From contig CANJQT010000011.1 in assembly GCA_947476475.1 (NCBI GenBank), positions 1 to 53,217 of the forward strand: a DNA stretch of 53,217 nucleotides, given 5' to 3'. Each line of letters starts with the position of its first letter. The stretch's first letter is position 1. Made by a program: the position numbers and the translations under genes. Source of the stretch: Paracoccaceae bacterium (GTDB lineage Bacteria; Pseudomonadota; Alphaproteobacteria; Rhodobacterales; Rhodobacteraceae). Positions 45,996 to 53,217 of the stretch are shown piece after piece. Below the pieces are notes generated by a model. The model had not been told where the DNA came from. It ran no database searches and was given only the letters and a program-made list of their open reading frames with translations.

Positions 45996-46991
45996 TCAGA
46001 GGCCGAGGGCGGCGAGCTTTCCGTCTAGTTCCGCCCAGTCATCAAGTTCCAGCCGCACAGGCAATGCCAGAACTTTCGGGCGGAAGCTGGCAGGCAGGCG
46101 GACCGCGTCCTTTTCGGTGGTGACAAGCTGCGCACCCAGCAGGTCCGCCTCGGTTTCAAGCCGTTGCAGAAGGGCGGGGGTATAGGGCTGGTGATCATCC
46201 AGCGGTTCGGCGCGCATCAGTTTGGCGCCAAGGCTGCGGAGTGTTGCGAAGAATTTCGCCGGATGGCCGATGCCTGCGAAGGCTAGAACTGGCAAGCCCC
46301 GCCAATCCATCCCGGTTTCCAAGGGATATAGGCCTCCGGTGAGATGCGGGCAGGGTAACGCCTTACCCCAGTTTTCGCGAAAGCGCGTCTGGGCTTCAGG
46401 TGGGCCGATCGAGAGTAGGAGATCTGCGCGGGAAAGGCCCGCTGCGACCGGTTCCCGCAGCGGACCTGCTGGCAGGCATCGGCCATTGCCAAAGCCTGTC
46501 GCGGCATCGACGACAACCAACGACAAGCTCTTTTTCACCGATGGGTTTTGATGGCCATCGTCAAGCAGGATGACTTCGGCCCCCGCCTTGGCGGCAGCGG
46601 CGCAACCGGCAGCCCGGTCTTTCGCAACCCAGGTGGGGGCAAAGGCCGAAATTAGGAGGGGTTCATCGCCGGTCTCGACCGCAGAATGGCGGCGCTCATC
46701 AACAAGGACTGGTCCTGACAGGCTACCACCATAACCCCGGCTGACCACATGCACCTTGGCGCCGCGCGCCTGAAGGCGCTGGGCCAGCGCGATGGTGGTC
46801 GGGGTCTTGCCGGTACCCCCCGCGTTGATATTGCCGATACAGATGACCGGCACGCCCGGATCAAACCCTGCGCCCCTGCGAACACGGCGCGTGGTGGCGC
46901 TGGCATAGAGCCAACCCAGCGGGCTCAGAACCCACGCAAGCGGCCCTGGATGGCGGGGCGGGTTGAACCAGAAGCGGGGTGCGCGGGCCAT
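45996..46991 (-). CDS. lpxK: Tetraacyldisaccharide 4'-kinase
   Basis: Adds the 4'-phosphate in lipid A synthesis at the inner membrane. It has 331 residues. The P-loop [17 protein letters not shown], the downstream VVSRGYGG and the [15 protein letters not shown] block are diagnostic. The N-terminal helix (about 18-33) anchors the protein. Its ATG overlaps the stop of waaA by one base, so lipid A and Kdo steps are made from one message. Confidence 0.95.
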   Translation of the reverse strand: MARAPRFWFNPPRHPGPLAWVLSPLGWLYASATTRRVRRGAGFDPGVPVICIGNINAGGTGKTPTTIALAQRLQARGAKVHVVSRGYGGSLSGPVLVDERRHSAVETGDEPLLISAFAPTWVAKDRAAGCAAAAKAGAEVILLDDGHQNPSVKKSLSLVVVDAATGFGNGRCLPAGPLREPVAAGLSRADLLLSIGPPEAQTRFRENWGKALPCPHLTGGLYPLETGMDWRGLPVLAFAGIGHPAKFFATLRSLGAKLMRAEPLDDHQPYTPALLQRLETEADLLGAQLVTTEKDAVRLPASFRPKVLALPVRLELDDWAELDGKLAALGL

Positions 46992-48214
46992 CAGCGCGAC
47001 TCTTTTTCTGCTACCGCGGCATCGAGTGTGTGAAATACAATTTGCACCAACTTTTCTGCCACCTCCGCACCGCCAGACGAAGCGGCCCAGGCATTGTGCG
47101 CCAGCATGGCGGCTTTGTCAGGGGCAATCAGGTCGGCAATGGCGGTGCAAAGACTTTCAGCGTCAGACAGGGGACGGGCAGCGCGGGCCTCGGTCAGACG
47201 GGCATAGGCCTCCGGATAGGCCCCCGAAATTGGACCATGCACGATAGCTGACCCCAAGGCGGCGGGTTCAAGCGGGCTGCGACCGGCGCTGGTGCCGGTA
47301 AGGGTGCCACCCATGTAGGTGACGGGTGCCAAACGATACCAAAGTCCCAATTCAGTCAGGTTGTCCGTGATCAGCACCTGCACTTCTGCATCAGGTTCTT
47401 CGTCATTGGCGCGCAGGGCGACGACTAGGCCCTGTTCTGACATCAACTGCGTCAGGTCGGCTGCCTGGGCCGGGTCGGCAGGACTGAAGATCAACAGCAA
47501 ACGATGGGAGTGGCTCAGGGCATGGATATGCGCATCGATCACTGCCTGTTCCTCGGCTATCGGGCAGTCGACGGCCAGCCAGACAGGGCGTGCGCGCAAG
47601 ATATCGGCCATATCCTCCCGCTCGGCCTCGTTGCATGGCAGGGGATCGGTGCTTTCCTCGATCCGTCCGCCCAGTTCAACCGCCAGCGCCCGCCCACCTA
47701 GCTTGCGCAGCGCTGCCACGCTTTCCGGATCTTGCGCAAGAACACGGCTGAAGCGGCCAAGGGCCGATCCAATCATCCCGCGCCGCCAAAGCGGGATCGA
47801 GTCAAGCGTTAGACGCGCCTCTGCCAAAAGCAGCGGGATATGTCGGTCGTGCGCCTCTGAGACCAGAGCGAGTGGGAGTGCATTGCCCACAAGCAGCGCC
47901 GTCGCAGGTTGCCAATGGTCAAGAAAGGCACGGACCTGTGGCAGTCGATCGTCAGGCAGCGGGTCAGTCAGCACCCCGTCGGGCAGGCTTGCCGTGTCAG
48001 GCACGCCAACCGGATCGTGGGTCAGAAGCAGAGTCAGGTCTGGGCGCTCGCGCCGGATCATCCGCAGGACCTGTCGCAGGCTTTCTGCGCGGTGACCCTG
48101 ACCCGCGTGGCACCACAGAAGCGGCCCTTTCGGCCGCGGGGCACGCGCAATCCCTTCGTCGCCGCCACGGTCGGCGAGCAGGAGGTACAGTCCAAGGGCA
48201 AGCGAGCGCACCAT
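46991..48214 (-). CDS. waaA: Kdo transferase
   Basis: Transfers 3-deoxy-D-manno-octulosonate to lipid IVA. It has 407 residues, slightly short. The N-terminal [14 protein letters not shown] stands where most WaaA proteins have an SVGE motif, so the acceptor-side catalytic region is divergent. The C-terminal donor-binding half is clear ([37 protein letters not shown]). The lpxK and DUF4170 neighbours fit the standard Rhodobacter order, which supports the assignment despite the divergence. Whether it transfers one or two Kdo residues cannot be read here. Confidence 0.85.
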   Translation of the reverse strand: MVRSLALGLYLLLADRGGDEGIARAPRPKGPLLWCHAGQGHRAESLRQVLRMIRRERPDLTLLLTHDPVGVPDTASLPDGVLTDPLPDDRLPQVRAFLDHWQPATALLVGNALPLALVSEAHDRHIPLLLAEARLTLDSIPLWRRGMIGSALGRFSRVLAQDPESVAALRKLGGRALAVELGGRIEESTDPLPCNEAEREDMADILRARPVWLAVDCPIAEEQAVIDAHIHALSHSHRLLLIFSPADPAQAADLTQLMSEQGLVVALRANDEEPDAEVQVLITDNLTELGLWYRLAPVTYMGGTLTGTSAGRSPLEPAALGSAIVHGPISGAYPEAYARLTEARAARPLSDAESLCTAIADLIAPDKAAMLAHNAWAASSGGAEVAEKLVQIVFHTLDAAVAEKESR

Positions 48215-48225
48215 CCGCGCGGGCC

Positions 48226-48471
48226 CTAGCTGCCCAGTTCTTCGGTTGGGCCAGAGGGATGCGCTTCGTCCCGAAGACGGTGAATATGAGCGATGTAATA
48301 CCGCATGTGGGCGTCATCGACGGTGCGCTGCGCCTCTGCTTTCCAAGCCGCGTGGGCGCTTTCATAGTCGGGAAAAATGCCCACCACATGAATTTTCGAG
48401 ACATCCTTGAAGACGTTCTTTGTGGGTGAGACAAGTTCGCCGCCGAAAACGAGATGCAGGCGCTGGGTCAT
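48226..48471 (-). CDS. DUF4170-family protein
   Basis: About 81 residues, cytoplasmic, from the ATG at 48471 (MTQRLHLVFGGEL). HVVGIFPDYESAHAAWKAEAQRTVDDA and RYYIAHIHRL are the DUF4170 pattern. The function is unknown. It regularly lies between the inositol-phosphatase-like gene and waaA in related bacteria. The frame is open 14 codons further upstream, but GGA near 48480 favours this start. Confidence 0.85.
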   Translation of the reverse strand: MTQRLHLVFGGELVSPTKNVFKDVSKIHVVGIFPDYESAHAAWKAEAQRTVDDAHMRYYIAHIHRLRDEAHPSGPTEELGS

Positions 48472-48542
48472 CACACGTCCTTGGTCCAGGGTTCGGGCGT
48501 AGTCTAGTTGCAAGGTGGGCGCGCCTCAAGGGAAGGTCTTCG

Positions 48543-49325
48543 TCAGCCAGCCAACTGGCCCAGAAGGGCGGCCTGCAGCACCGGCGGCGCAGTGATCAGG
48601 CCGTTCAGGCGGGCTGTTGGGCCATTGAAGCGTGGCAGGGTTCCGGTGCGGTCGGTGACATCGGCCCCGGCGCGCAGTGCAATCAGGGTGCCTGCCGCCA
48701 CATCCCATTCCCATGTCGGGCGCAATGTCAGCATCGCGTCAAAGCGCCCCTCAGCCACCAGGCACATGCGCCAGGCAAGCGACGAGCGAAATTCGCGGCG
48801 GACCGGAGGGGGAGTGCCATCCCGCCAATGTTCGCGGGCAAGATTCGGGCGAGCGGTCAGCAGTGTGGCATCCGCAATCTCGTTTCTGGAGGAGCAGGCG
48901 AGGGCTTCGCCATTCACGGTTGCAGGACCACCATCAACGGCTGAGTAGAGCCTGTCCTTGGCTGGCAGAAATACCACGCCCGCAATGATCCGGCCCGCTT
49001 CGGCGATGGCCAGTGAATGGGCGAAGTCCGGGGAGCCGTCAATAAAAGCGCGGGTGCCGTCGATTGGGTCGATAATGAATGTGCGGGCCTTGTCCAGGCG
49101 ATCGGCCGTGTCGGGGGTTTCTTCGGACAGCCAGCCATAATCCGGGCGCGCGGCTAGAAGCTTGTCCTTTAGCATCCGATCCACAGCCAGATCCGCCTCT
49201 GTCACCGGGCCAGCGCCCGCGTCCTTGTCCCAGGCGACATGATCGGTGCGCCAGAAGCGCATGGCGATGTCGCCGGCGGCGCGGGCGGCATCGATCAGAA
49301 GGGCAAGGTCGTCACTGTCCGGCAA
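48543..49325 (-). CDS. Inositol-monophosphatase-family protein (CysQ-like 3'(2'),5'-bisphosphate nucleotidase)
   Basis: 260 residues. The metal-binding motifs are complete: WLSEETPD (first Glu), IIDPIDGTRAFIDG, and WEWDVAAGTLIA near the C-terminus. The family covers inositol phosphatases and pAp phosphatases (CysQ); position beside pmbA and envelope genes does not settle which. The start is a TTG within the last 14 bases of pmbA, with AAGGG seven bases upstream; no downstream ATG precedes the conserved first helix. Confidence 0.88.
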   Translation of the reverse strand: MPDSDDLALLIDAARAAGDIAMRFWRTDHVAWDKDAGAGPVTEADLAVDRMLKDKLLAARPDYGWLSEETPDTADRLDKARTFIIDPIDGTRAFIDGSPDFAHSLAIAEAGRIIAGVVFLPAKDRLYSAVDGGPATVNGEALACSSRNEIADATLLTARPNLAREHWRDGTPPPVRREFRSSLAWRMCLVAEGRFDAMLTLRPTWEWDVAAGTLIALRAGADVTDRTGTLPRFNGPTARLNGLITAPPVLQAALLGQLAG

Positions 49326-50658
49326 GGGTCAGCCCTTCGACCAGCAGACTGGGCACGACATGTGACAAGTGCGTGCGCGCGTCATTTCCGGGAATGATCC
49401 GCATCAGCATGTCGCGCAGATTACCAGCGATTGTGCACTCATTGACTGGAAATGCGATCTGTCCGCCTTCGACCCAGAAGCCGGAAACACCGCGCGAATA
49501 GTCCCCGGTGGTAGGGTTGATTGATGCGCCGAGAAAGCCGGTGACCAGAAGCCCGCTGCCCATGTCGGCCACCAGTTCGGCGCGCGACCTCGCGCCCTGA
49601 GTCAGGGCGATGTTGCCATTCCCCGGCGACGGCGGGGCCGAGGTGCTGCGCGAGGCGGATGCGGTGGAACGCATCCCCAACCGACGCGCGGTGCCAAGAT
49701 CCAGCGTCCAGCCTGTCAGAACCCCGTCGGCGACAATGTCACGCGCACGGGTGGGCAGGCCTTCACCGTCAAAAGGGCGGCTGCCGGCCAAGCGTTTGCG
49801 ATAAGGGTTTTCGGTCAGGTTCAGGCCCTTGGGCAGGATCTGTTGGCCAAGCGCATCGCGCAGCCATGACCCGCCACGGACAATGGAGGATCCGTTGATC
49901 GCCGACAGGATGTGTCCAATCAGGCTTGCGGATATCCGTTCGTCAAACAGAACCGGGAAGGTGCCGGTGACGGGCTTGCGCGCCCCAGCGCGTTCGACAG
50001 TGCGTTCACCGGCAAGGCGGCCAACATCTTCGGCGGGTGGCAGATCGGCCTGAAAGGTGCGCGATTCTGCTGCCCAGTCGCGTTCCATCTGTAGCCCGTC
50101 GCCGGTAATTGCAACTGCCGAAACCGACCGAGAGGTGCGCTCATACCCGCCTGAAAAACCGTTGGTTGCTACCATATGCAAGCGCCGCCGCCCATATGAG
50201 GCCGATGCGCTGTCAACCTGACTGATGCCTTTCACCGCCAACGCAGCAACTTCGGCGCGGCGCGCATCCAATTCCAGATCGGCCGCTGACGGGTCGGGCG
50301 TGGGATCCGACAATTCAAACGCCGCCAGATCCCAGTTCCGCGCAAGGTCATCGGCATCAGCCAGCCCCAGCGACGAATCTTCAGGCGCTTCGCGTGCCAT
50401 GGCCACGGCGCGTTCGGCCATGTCAGTCATGGTTCGCAAGGATGTGTCCGAAGCAGAAACACAGGCCTGCCTCTGGCCCACCAGAACCCTCAGGCCAATC
50501 TCGATCCCGTCAGAGCGTTCGGCTTGTTCCAGCCGCCCCTGGCGGACATCGACGGAAATTGCTGTTCCATCGACGGTCATCGCATCTGCCGCTGTAGCGC
50601 CGGCCTTCAATGCGGCACACAGAAGCGCCTCGGCCAAGGTTTCAAGTTTGCCTGCCAT
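49312..50658 (-). CDS. pmbA: TldD/PmbA-family protein
   Basis: About 448 residues from the ATG at 50658. Of the TldD/TldE peptidase pair this is the PmbA (TldE) type: it lacks the HExxxH zinc motif. Supporting blocks are ISVDVRQGRLEQAERSDGIEIGLRV, AVAMAREAPEDSSLGLAD, GTFPVLFDERISASLIGHILS and GDYSRGVSGFWVEGG. The pair cuts small peptides such as microcin precursors and antitoxins in other bacteria. No tldD lies in the window. It overlaps the phosphatase gene by 14 nt. Confidence 0.92.
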   Translation of the reverse strand: MAGKLETLAEALLCAALKAGATAADAMTVDGTAISVDVRQGRLEQAERSDGIEIGLRVLVGQRQACVSASDTSLRTMTDMAERAVAMAREAPEDSSLGLADADDLARNWDLAAFELSDPTPDPSAADLELDARRAEVAALAVKGISQVDSASASYGRRRLHMVATNGFSGGYERTSRSVSAVAITGDGLQMERDWAAESRTFQADLPPAEDVGRLAGERTVERAGARKPVTGTFPVLFDERISASLIGHILSAINGSSIVRGGSWLRDALGQQILPKGLNLTENPYRKRLAGSRPFDGEGLPTRARDIVADGVLTGWTLDLGTARRLGMRSTASASRSTSAPPSPGNGNIALTQGARSRAELVADMGSGLLVTGFLGASINPTTGDYSRGVSGFWVEGGQIAFPVNECTIAGNLRDMLMRIIPGNDARTHLSHVVPSLLVEGLTLAGQ

Positions 50659-50765
50659 CGTCTTTTTCCTTGCCTGCCTGCGCAGCACCTAAGCCTTGCA
50701 CGGCAGTTTGCCAAGACGAGGGTCGTACGGATTGGACAAACGGCCCTTCTTTTCGAGCCTTGCGC

Positions 50766-52262
50766 TTACTGAATGCGCTGACCGTTGGCGTAGATGCCGC
50801 CATCGTCCCTGAATTCGATTCTGGAGGTGAGGGCGTCTTCCCCGGCGGGAACGGCAAACATGCCCATCATCATCCGCATTCCCATCATCTGATCTTCCGG
50901 CACCAGACCCATTGCCACCAGATTGTCCATCAGCTTGTTGGCCCCGCTCAGATTAAGATCGACCGCACCGAGCGGCTTGGGCGGCGTTGCACTGTTGTCC
51001 AGCGTAACGGCCCCGGTTCCCGTCAGATCGGCGCCGACGGCTTTCAGGTGAAGTTCGTTGATCTTGGCCTCAGACACTTCGAATGGTGAGGTCTGCTCTG
51101 ATGCGGCGGCTTCTGCCTCTTTCGCGTCGAACAGGTTGATCAGCGGTCTGATCGAGCCGGATAGGTCCAGCACCAGCGTTGCCGGATCATGGGGCAACTG
51201 CGCCATCGGGTCGAACATGCCCCACAGGCTGTCCGAAATGCCCAGATCGACGATCTTGATCAGAAGCGAAGCGGGATGAGCGGTATCGGATTTCGATACT
51301 GGCATAGTCAGATTAAAGGCGGACTGGCCAACCGTAGCTTCGACAGGGAAGGGCATCGATGTACCCGACAGCGCCATCTTGCTGTCGGTCGACTCTCCGC
51401 CATAGGCGAGCCCATCCCTTGACATCTTGAAGGTCAACTTGCCCGCCCCGCCCATAGAATCGGCAGTGAAATTGCCGTCCGTTCCGGCGCCCTCGATTTT
51501 GTAGTTGCCGTCAGAGTAGCCGAAACTGCCATCCATCGACAGGCCCGCCTGCAGGGCTGCGTTCATGTCGTCCATTGTCGCGCCATCAGGCATGGTCACA
51601 AGGCCCGCGCCCGACAATCCGTTCAGCTTGCCGCTTAGGTTGAATGTGCCGCCACTTTCCTGGTCAGCCCCCGCCACGGCGAAATCGACGCTGTCGGCGC
51701 TGAAGTCGGATCTGACGGAATGGCCTGCGGTCTTTTCGCTGTGGTAGGTGCCATGGTTGCCGTTGGCGGTAATCTGCATCTTCAGCGGGGCGGCAGAACC
51801 ATCTACCTTGACCTCGTCCATCGACAGGCCGACGTCGGTTGCGCTGAAGGTGTAGTGCATCGAATCTGCGGTGCCGCTGACCAAAGCCTTGGCATCGGAA
51901 TGGGTCAGCATAATGGATATGTCCGACACAGGACCTTCGGCAGGTGTTTTGCGGATCAAGACAGGAATTTCTGGCGACAGGGTCAGTTCGACTGTGCCAT
52001 CGCCTATTTCTTTCAGCCGCACTTCGGCAATCGTGCCTTCGCTTGTGGCATCGGGCATGGTGGTGGTGAACTTCACGTCCTTGACCACGAGCGTATCGCC
52101 TTCGCGGCTTTCGGAGCCCGCGGTGATCGTTTGGCCCATCTGAACATAATAGGATTTCCAATCCTGCCAGACCTGATCGGCGGTGACATCGGCCTGCACT
52201 GCCGTGGCGCAAAACAGGGCAGCAAGGACAGTTGAGGCGCTGAGATGGGTGCGGATGTTCAT
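50766..52262 (-). CDS. DUF2125-family exported protein
   Basis: About 498 residues from the ATG at 52262. The N-terminus is a signal peptide (THLSASTVLAALFCATAVQA) with cleavage before DVTADQVW. The mature protein is beta-rich with many short Gly/Asp/Ser-rich strands (GTFNLSGKLNGLSGAG; LSMDGSFGYSDGNYK), suggesting a long beta structure in the periplasm or outer membrane. The C-terminal INELHLKAVGADLTGTG and DVNLSG-type segments resemble DUF2125/DUF945-like proteins. The function is unknown. It is divergent from the enoyl-CoA hydratase gene. Confidence 0.75.
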   Translation of the reverse strand: MNIRTHLSASTVLAALFCATAVQADVTADQVWQDWKSYYVQMGQTITAGSESREGDTLVVKDVKFTTTMPDATSEGTIAEVRLKEIGDGTVELTLSPEIPVLIRKTPAEGPVSDISIMLTHSDAKALVSGTADSMHYTFSATDVGLSMDEVKVDGSAAPLKMQITANGNHGTYHSEKTAGHSVRSDFSADSVDFAVAGADQESGGTFNLSGKLNGLSGAGLVTMPDGATMDDMNAALQAGLSMDGSFGYSDGNYKIEGAGTDGNFTADSMGGAGKLTFKMSRDGLAYGGESTDSKMALSGTSMPFPVEATVGQSAFNLTMPVSKSDTAHPASLLIKIVDLGISDSLWGMFDPMAQLPHDPATLVLDLSGSIRPLINLFDAKEAEAAASEQTSPFEVSEAKINELHLKAVGADLTGTGAVTLDNSATPPKPLGAVDLNLSGANKLMDNLVAMGLVPEDQMMGMRMMMGMFAVPAGEDALTSRIEFRDDGGIYANGQRIQ

Positions 52263-52397
52263 GATTGGCCTTTCGAAGTGCAACTTTAGTTGCGCAAAGT
52301 CTACCTGACGCCAGCCCGGGTCAAGGGACACACGGGTCTGGATTTCTGTTGCTTGCAGGTGTTTATGCAGACCAGACAGGCAAAAATGAGGCGGGGC

Positions 52398-53012
52398 ATG
52401 ATTGGGTTGGAAAAAGATGGCGGGCTATGGACCCTAACCCTGCGCCGCCCAGACAAGGCAAATTCCCTGACCCGCGACATGCTGATCCGGTTGGCCGACC
52501 ATGCAGAGGCGGCGGCGCGCGAAGGCGCGCAGGCCCTGATTCTGACCGGAGAAGGCAAGGTCTTTTCGGCAGGTGCAGACCTTGAAGAAGCCCGGGCCGG
52601 CCTGGCGACTGACCCGGTTTGGGAACGGCTGTCCGGCACACTTGCAGCGGCACCTTTCCTGACAATTGCCGCGCTGAATGGCACGCTGGCGGGCGGTGCA
52701 TTCGGTATGGCGCTGGCATGTGACATCCGGCTTGCGGTGCCAGGGGCGAAGTTCTTCTATCCGGTGATGAAACTTGGCTTCTTGCCTCAGCCTTCTGACC
52801 CGACGCGTCTAGCAATGCTGGTCGGGCCGGCCCGCGCCAAGATGATCCTGATGGCCGGTGCCAGGATCGAGGTGGACGAAGCTGTTGCGTGGGGCTTGGT
52901 TGATCGGATCCGTCCGCCAGAATCCCTGATCGAGTGCGCGCGCGCCTTGTCCGCAGATGCCCTTTCTGCCAACGGCAGCCATGTTGCGGGCATAAAGGCA
53001 ATGCTACGCTGA
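52398..53012 (+). CDS. Enoyl-CoA hydratase/isomerase-family protein
   Basis: About 204 residues, shorter than the usual 255-265. The crotonase core is clear: WTLTLRRPDKANSLT, LTGEGKVFSAGADLEE, and the oxyanion-hole region IAALNGTLAGGAFGMALACDIRLA. PVMKLGFLPQPSDPTRLAMLVG follows. The C-terminal helical part is reduced. In the region of the catalytic Glu residues, KLGFLPQPSD replaces the usual LG(L/I)xPxxGG. The substrate is unknown. The ATG at 52386 is an alternative start. A strong hairpin follows the stop. Confidence 0.8.
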   Translation: MIGLEKDGGLWTLTLRRPDKANSLTRDMLIRLADHAEAAAREGAQALILTGEGKVFSAGADLEEARAGLATDPVWERLSGTLAAAPFLTIAALNGTLAGGAFGMALACDIRLAVPGAKFFYPVMKLGFLPQPSDPTRLAMLVGPARAKMILMAGARIEVDEAVAWGLVDRIRPPESLIECARALSADALSANGSHVAGIKAMLR

Positions 53013-53018
53013 AAGATG

Positions 53019-53049
53019 AATCCGGCCCCGTGCAAGGCGGGGCCGGATT
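53019..53049. terminator. Strong hairpin between convergent genes
   Basis: Perfect 12-bp stem AATCCGGCCCCG / CGGGGCCGGATT with a 7-nt loop, six bases after the enoyl-CoA hydratase stop and just beyond the end of the leftward gene. It probably serves both directions. Confidence 0.8.
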
Positions 53050-53070
53050 AGGCATTGCATGAGGATACTG

Positions 53071-53217
53071 TCAGATATCCAGCGTGTTTTCTGATTCCCA
53101 CTTCGAGAAATGCGACGCGTAGCTGTCCCATTCCTTGTGCTTCAGCTTCAGATAGGCCGCAGAGAATTCATCGCCCATCATGGATTTGAGCGTCTTGTCC
53201 TTGTCGTATTCGCGCAA
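53071..53217 (-). CDS. C-terminal end of a glutamine-synthetase-like protein (partial)
   Basis: The last 48 codons of a gene entering from the right edge. The segment MMGDEFSAAYLKLKHKEWDSY followed by HFSKWESENTLDI matches the C-terminal helices of glutamine-synthetase-family proteins (EWxxYxxHxSxWExxxxL). The active-site domains lie outside the window, so the subtype (GlnA, GlnT or a gamma-glutamylamide synthetase) cannot be decided. Confidence 0.6.
   Translation of the reverse strand: MREYDKDKTLKSMMGDEFSAAYLKLKHKEWDSYASHFSKWESENTLDI

Overview
The window is GC-rich and densely coded. It looks like chromosome of a photosynthetic-type alphaproteobacterium of the Rhodobacter group (Rhodobacteraceae/Paracoccaceae). 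Three blocks support this: regB / senC-regA-hvrA followed by ahcY; rpoE-chrR divergent from a fatty-acid modification operon; and rnhB-ccrM near mutY-dciA-dsbA. No phage genes, insertion sequence, CRISPR array or rRNA was seen. One tRNA gene (Thr, anticodon CGT) is present.

Layout. 0-4.4 kb: 3' part of a malic enzyme (maeB), a ribokinase-like kinase, then a class IV aminotransferase overlapping a sulfotransferase-like gene. 4.4-10.6 kb: argG, a kinase-less PAS protein, and the redox regulon regB / senC-regA-hvrA. 10.6-14.4 kb: HD hydrolase, acyltransferase, ahcY, DUF2853. 14.5-17.8 kb (minus strand): DUF1761 and the tsaD-gpsA-yciI-EVE run. 17.9-21.3 kb: hemD, a mitofilin-like membrane protein and hemY.

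21.2-29.5 kb: a homoprotocatechuate (3,4-dihydroxyphenylacetate) meta-cleavage operon, hpaF-E-D-D-gabD-G-H-I, on the minus strand. It is controlled by a divergent MarR-family hpaR across two overlapping perfect inverted repeats. The operon is partly decayed. The LigB-type HpaD is frameshifted, but an unrelated VOC-type HpaD next to it is intact. The succinate-semialdehyde dehydrogenase has lost about half its length in frame. A YceI remnant lies at the left edge and a metallo-beta-lactamase-fold remnant at the right edge.

29.7-38.5 kb: tRNA-Thr, a six-gene minus-strand operon (FAD oxidoreductase, DUF1365, Cfa-type methyltransferase, MFS carrier, DUF3833, SDR) and the divergent rpoE-chrR pair. 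Back-to-back TGATCC promoters lie between them. This matches the singlet-oxygen (RpoE/ChrR) response of Rhodobacter sphaeroides. Next is a membrane-anchored protein with a C-terminal winged helix, co-transcribed with a tiny exported protein.

38.6-53.2 kb: a secreted protein, rnhB, ccrM (GANTC sites in its leader), alkB, mutY, dciA, a DsbA-like protein, a CoA-transferase; then a minus-strand envelope block (pmbA, cysQ-like phosphatase, DUF4170, waaA, lpxK), a DUF2125 protein, an enoyl-CoA hydratase and the 3' end of a glutamine-synthetase-like gene.

The best leads are the isofunctional but non-homologous HpaD pair with its fresh lesions, the bidirectional ECF promoter, and the membrane-tethered winged-helix protein beside chrR. 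All calls come from reading the sequence; no database search was run.
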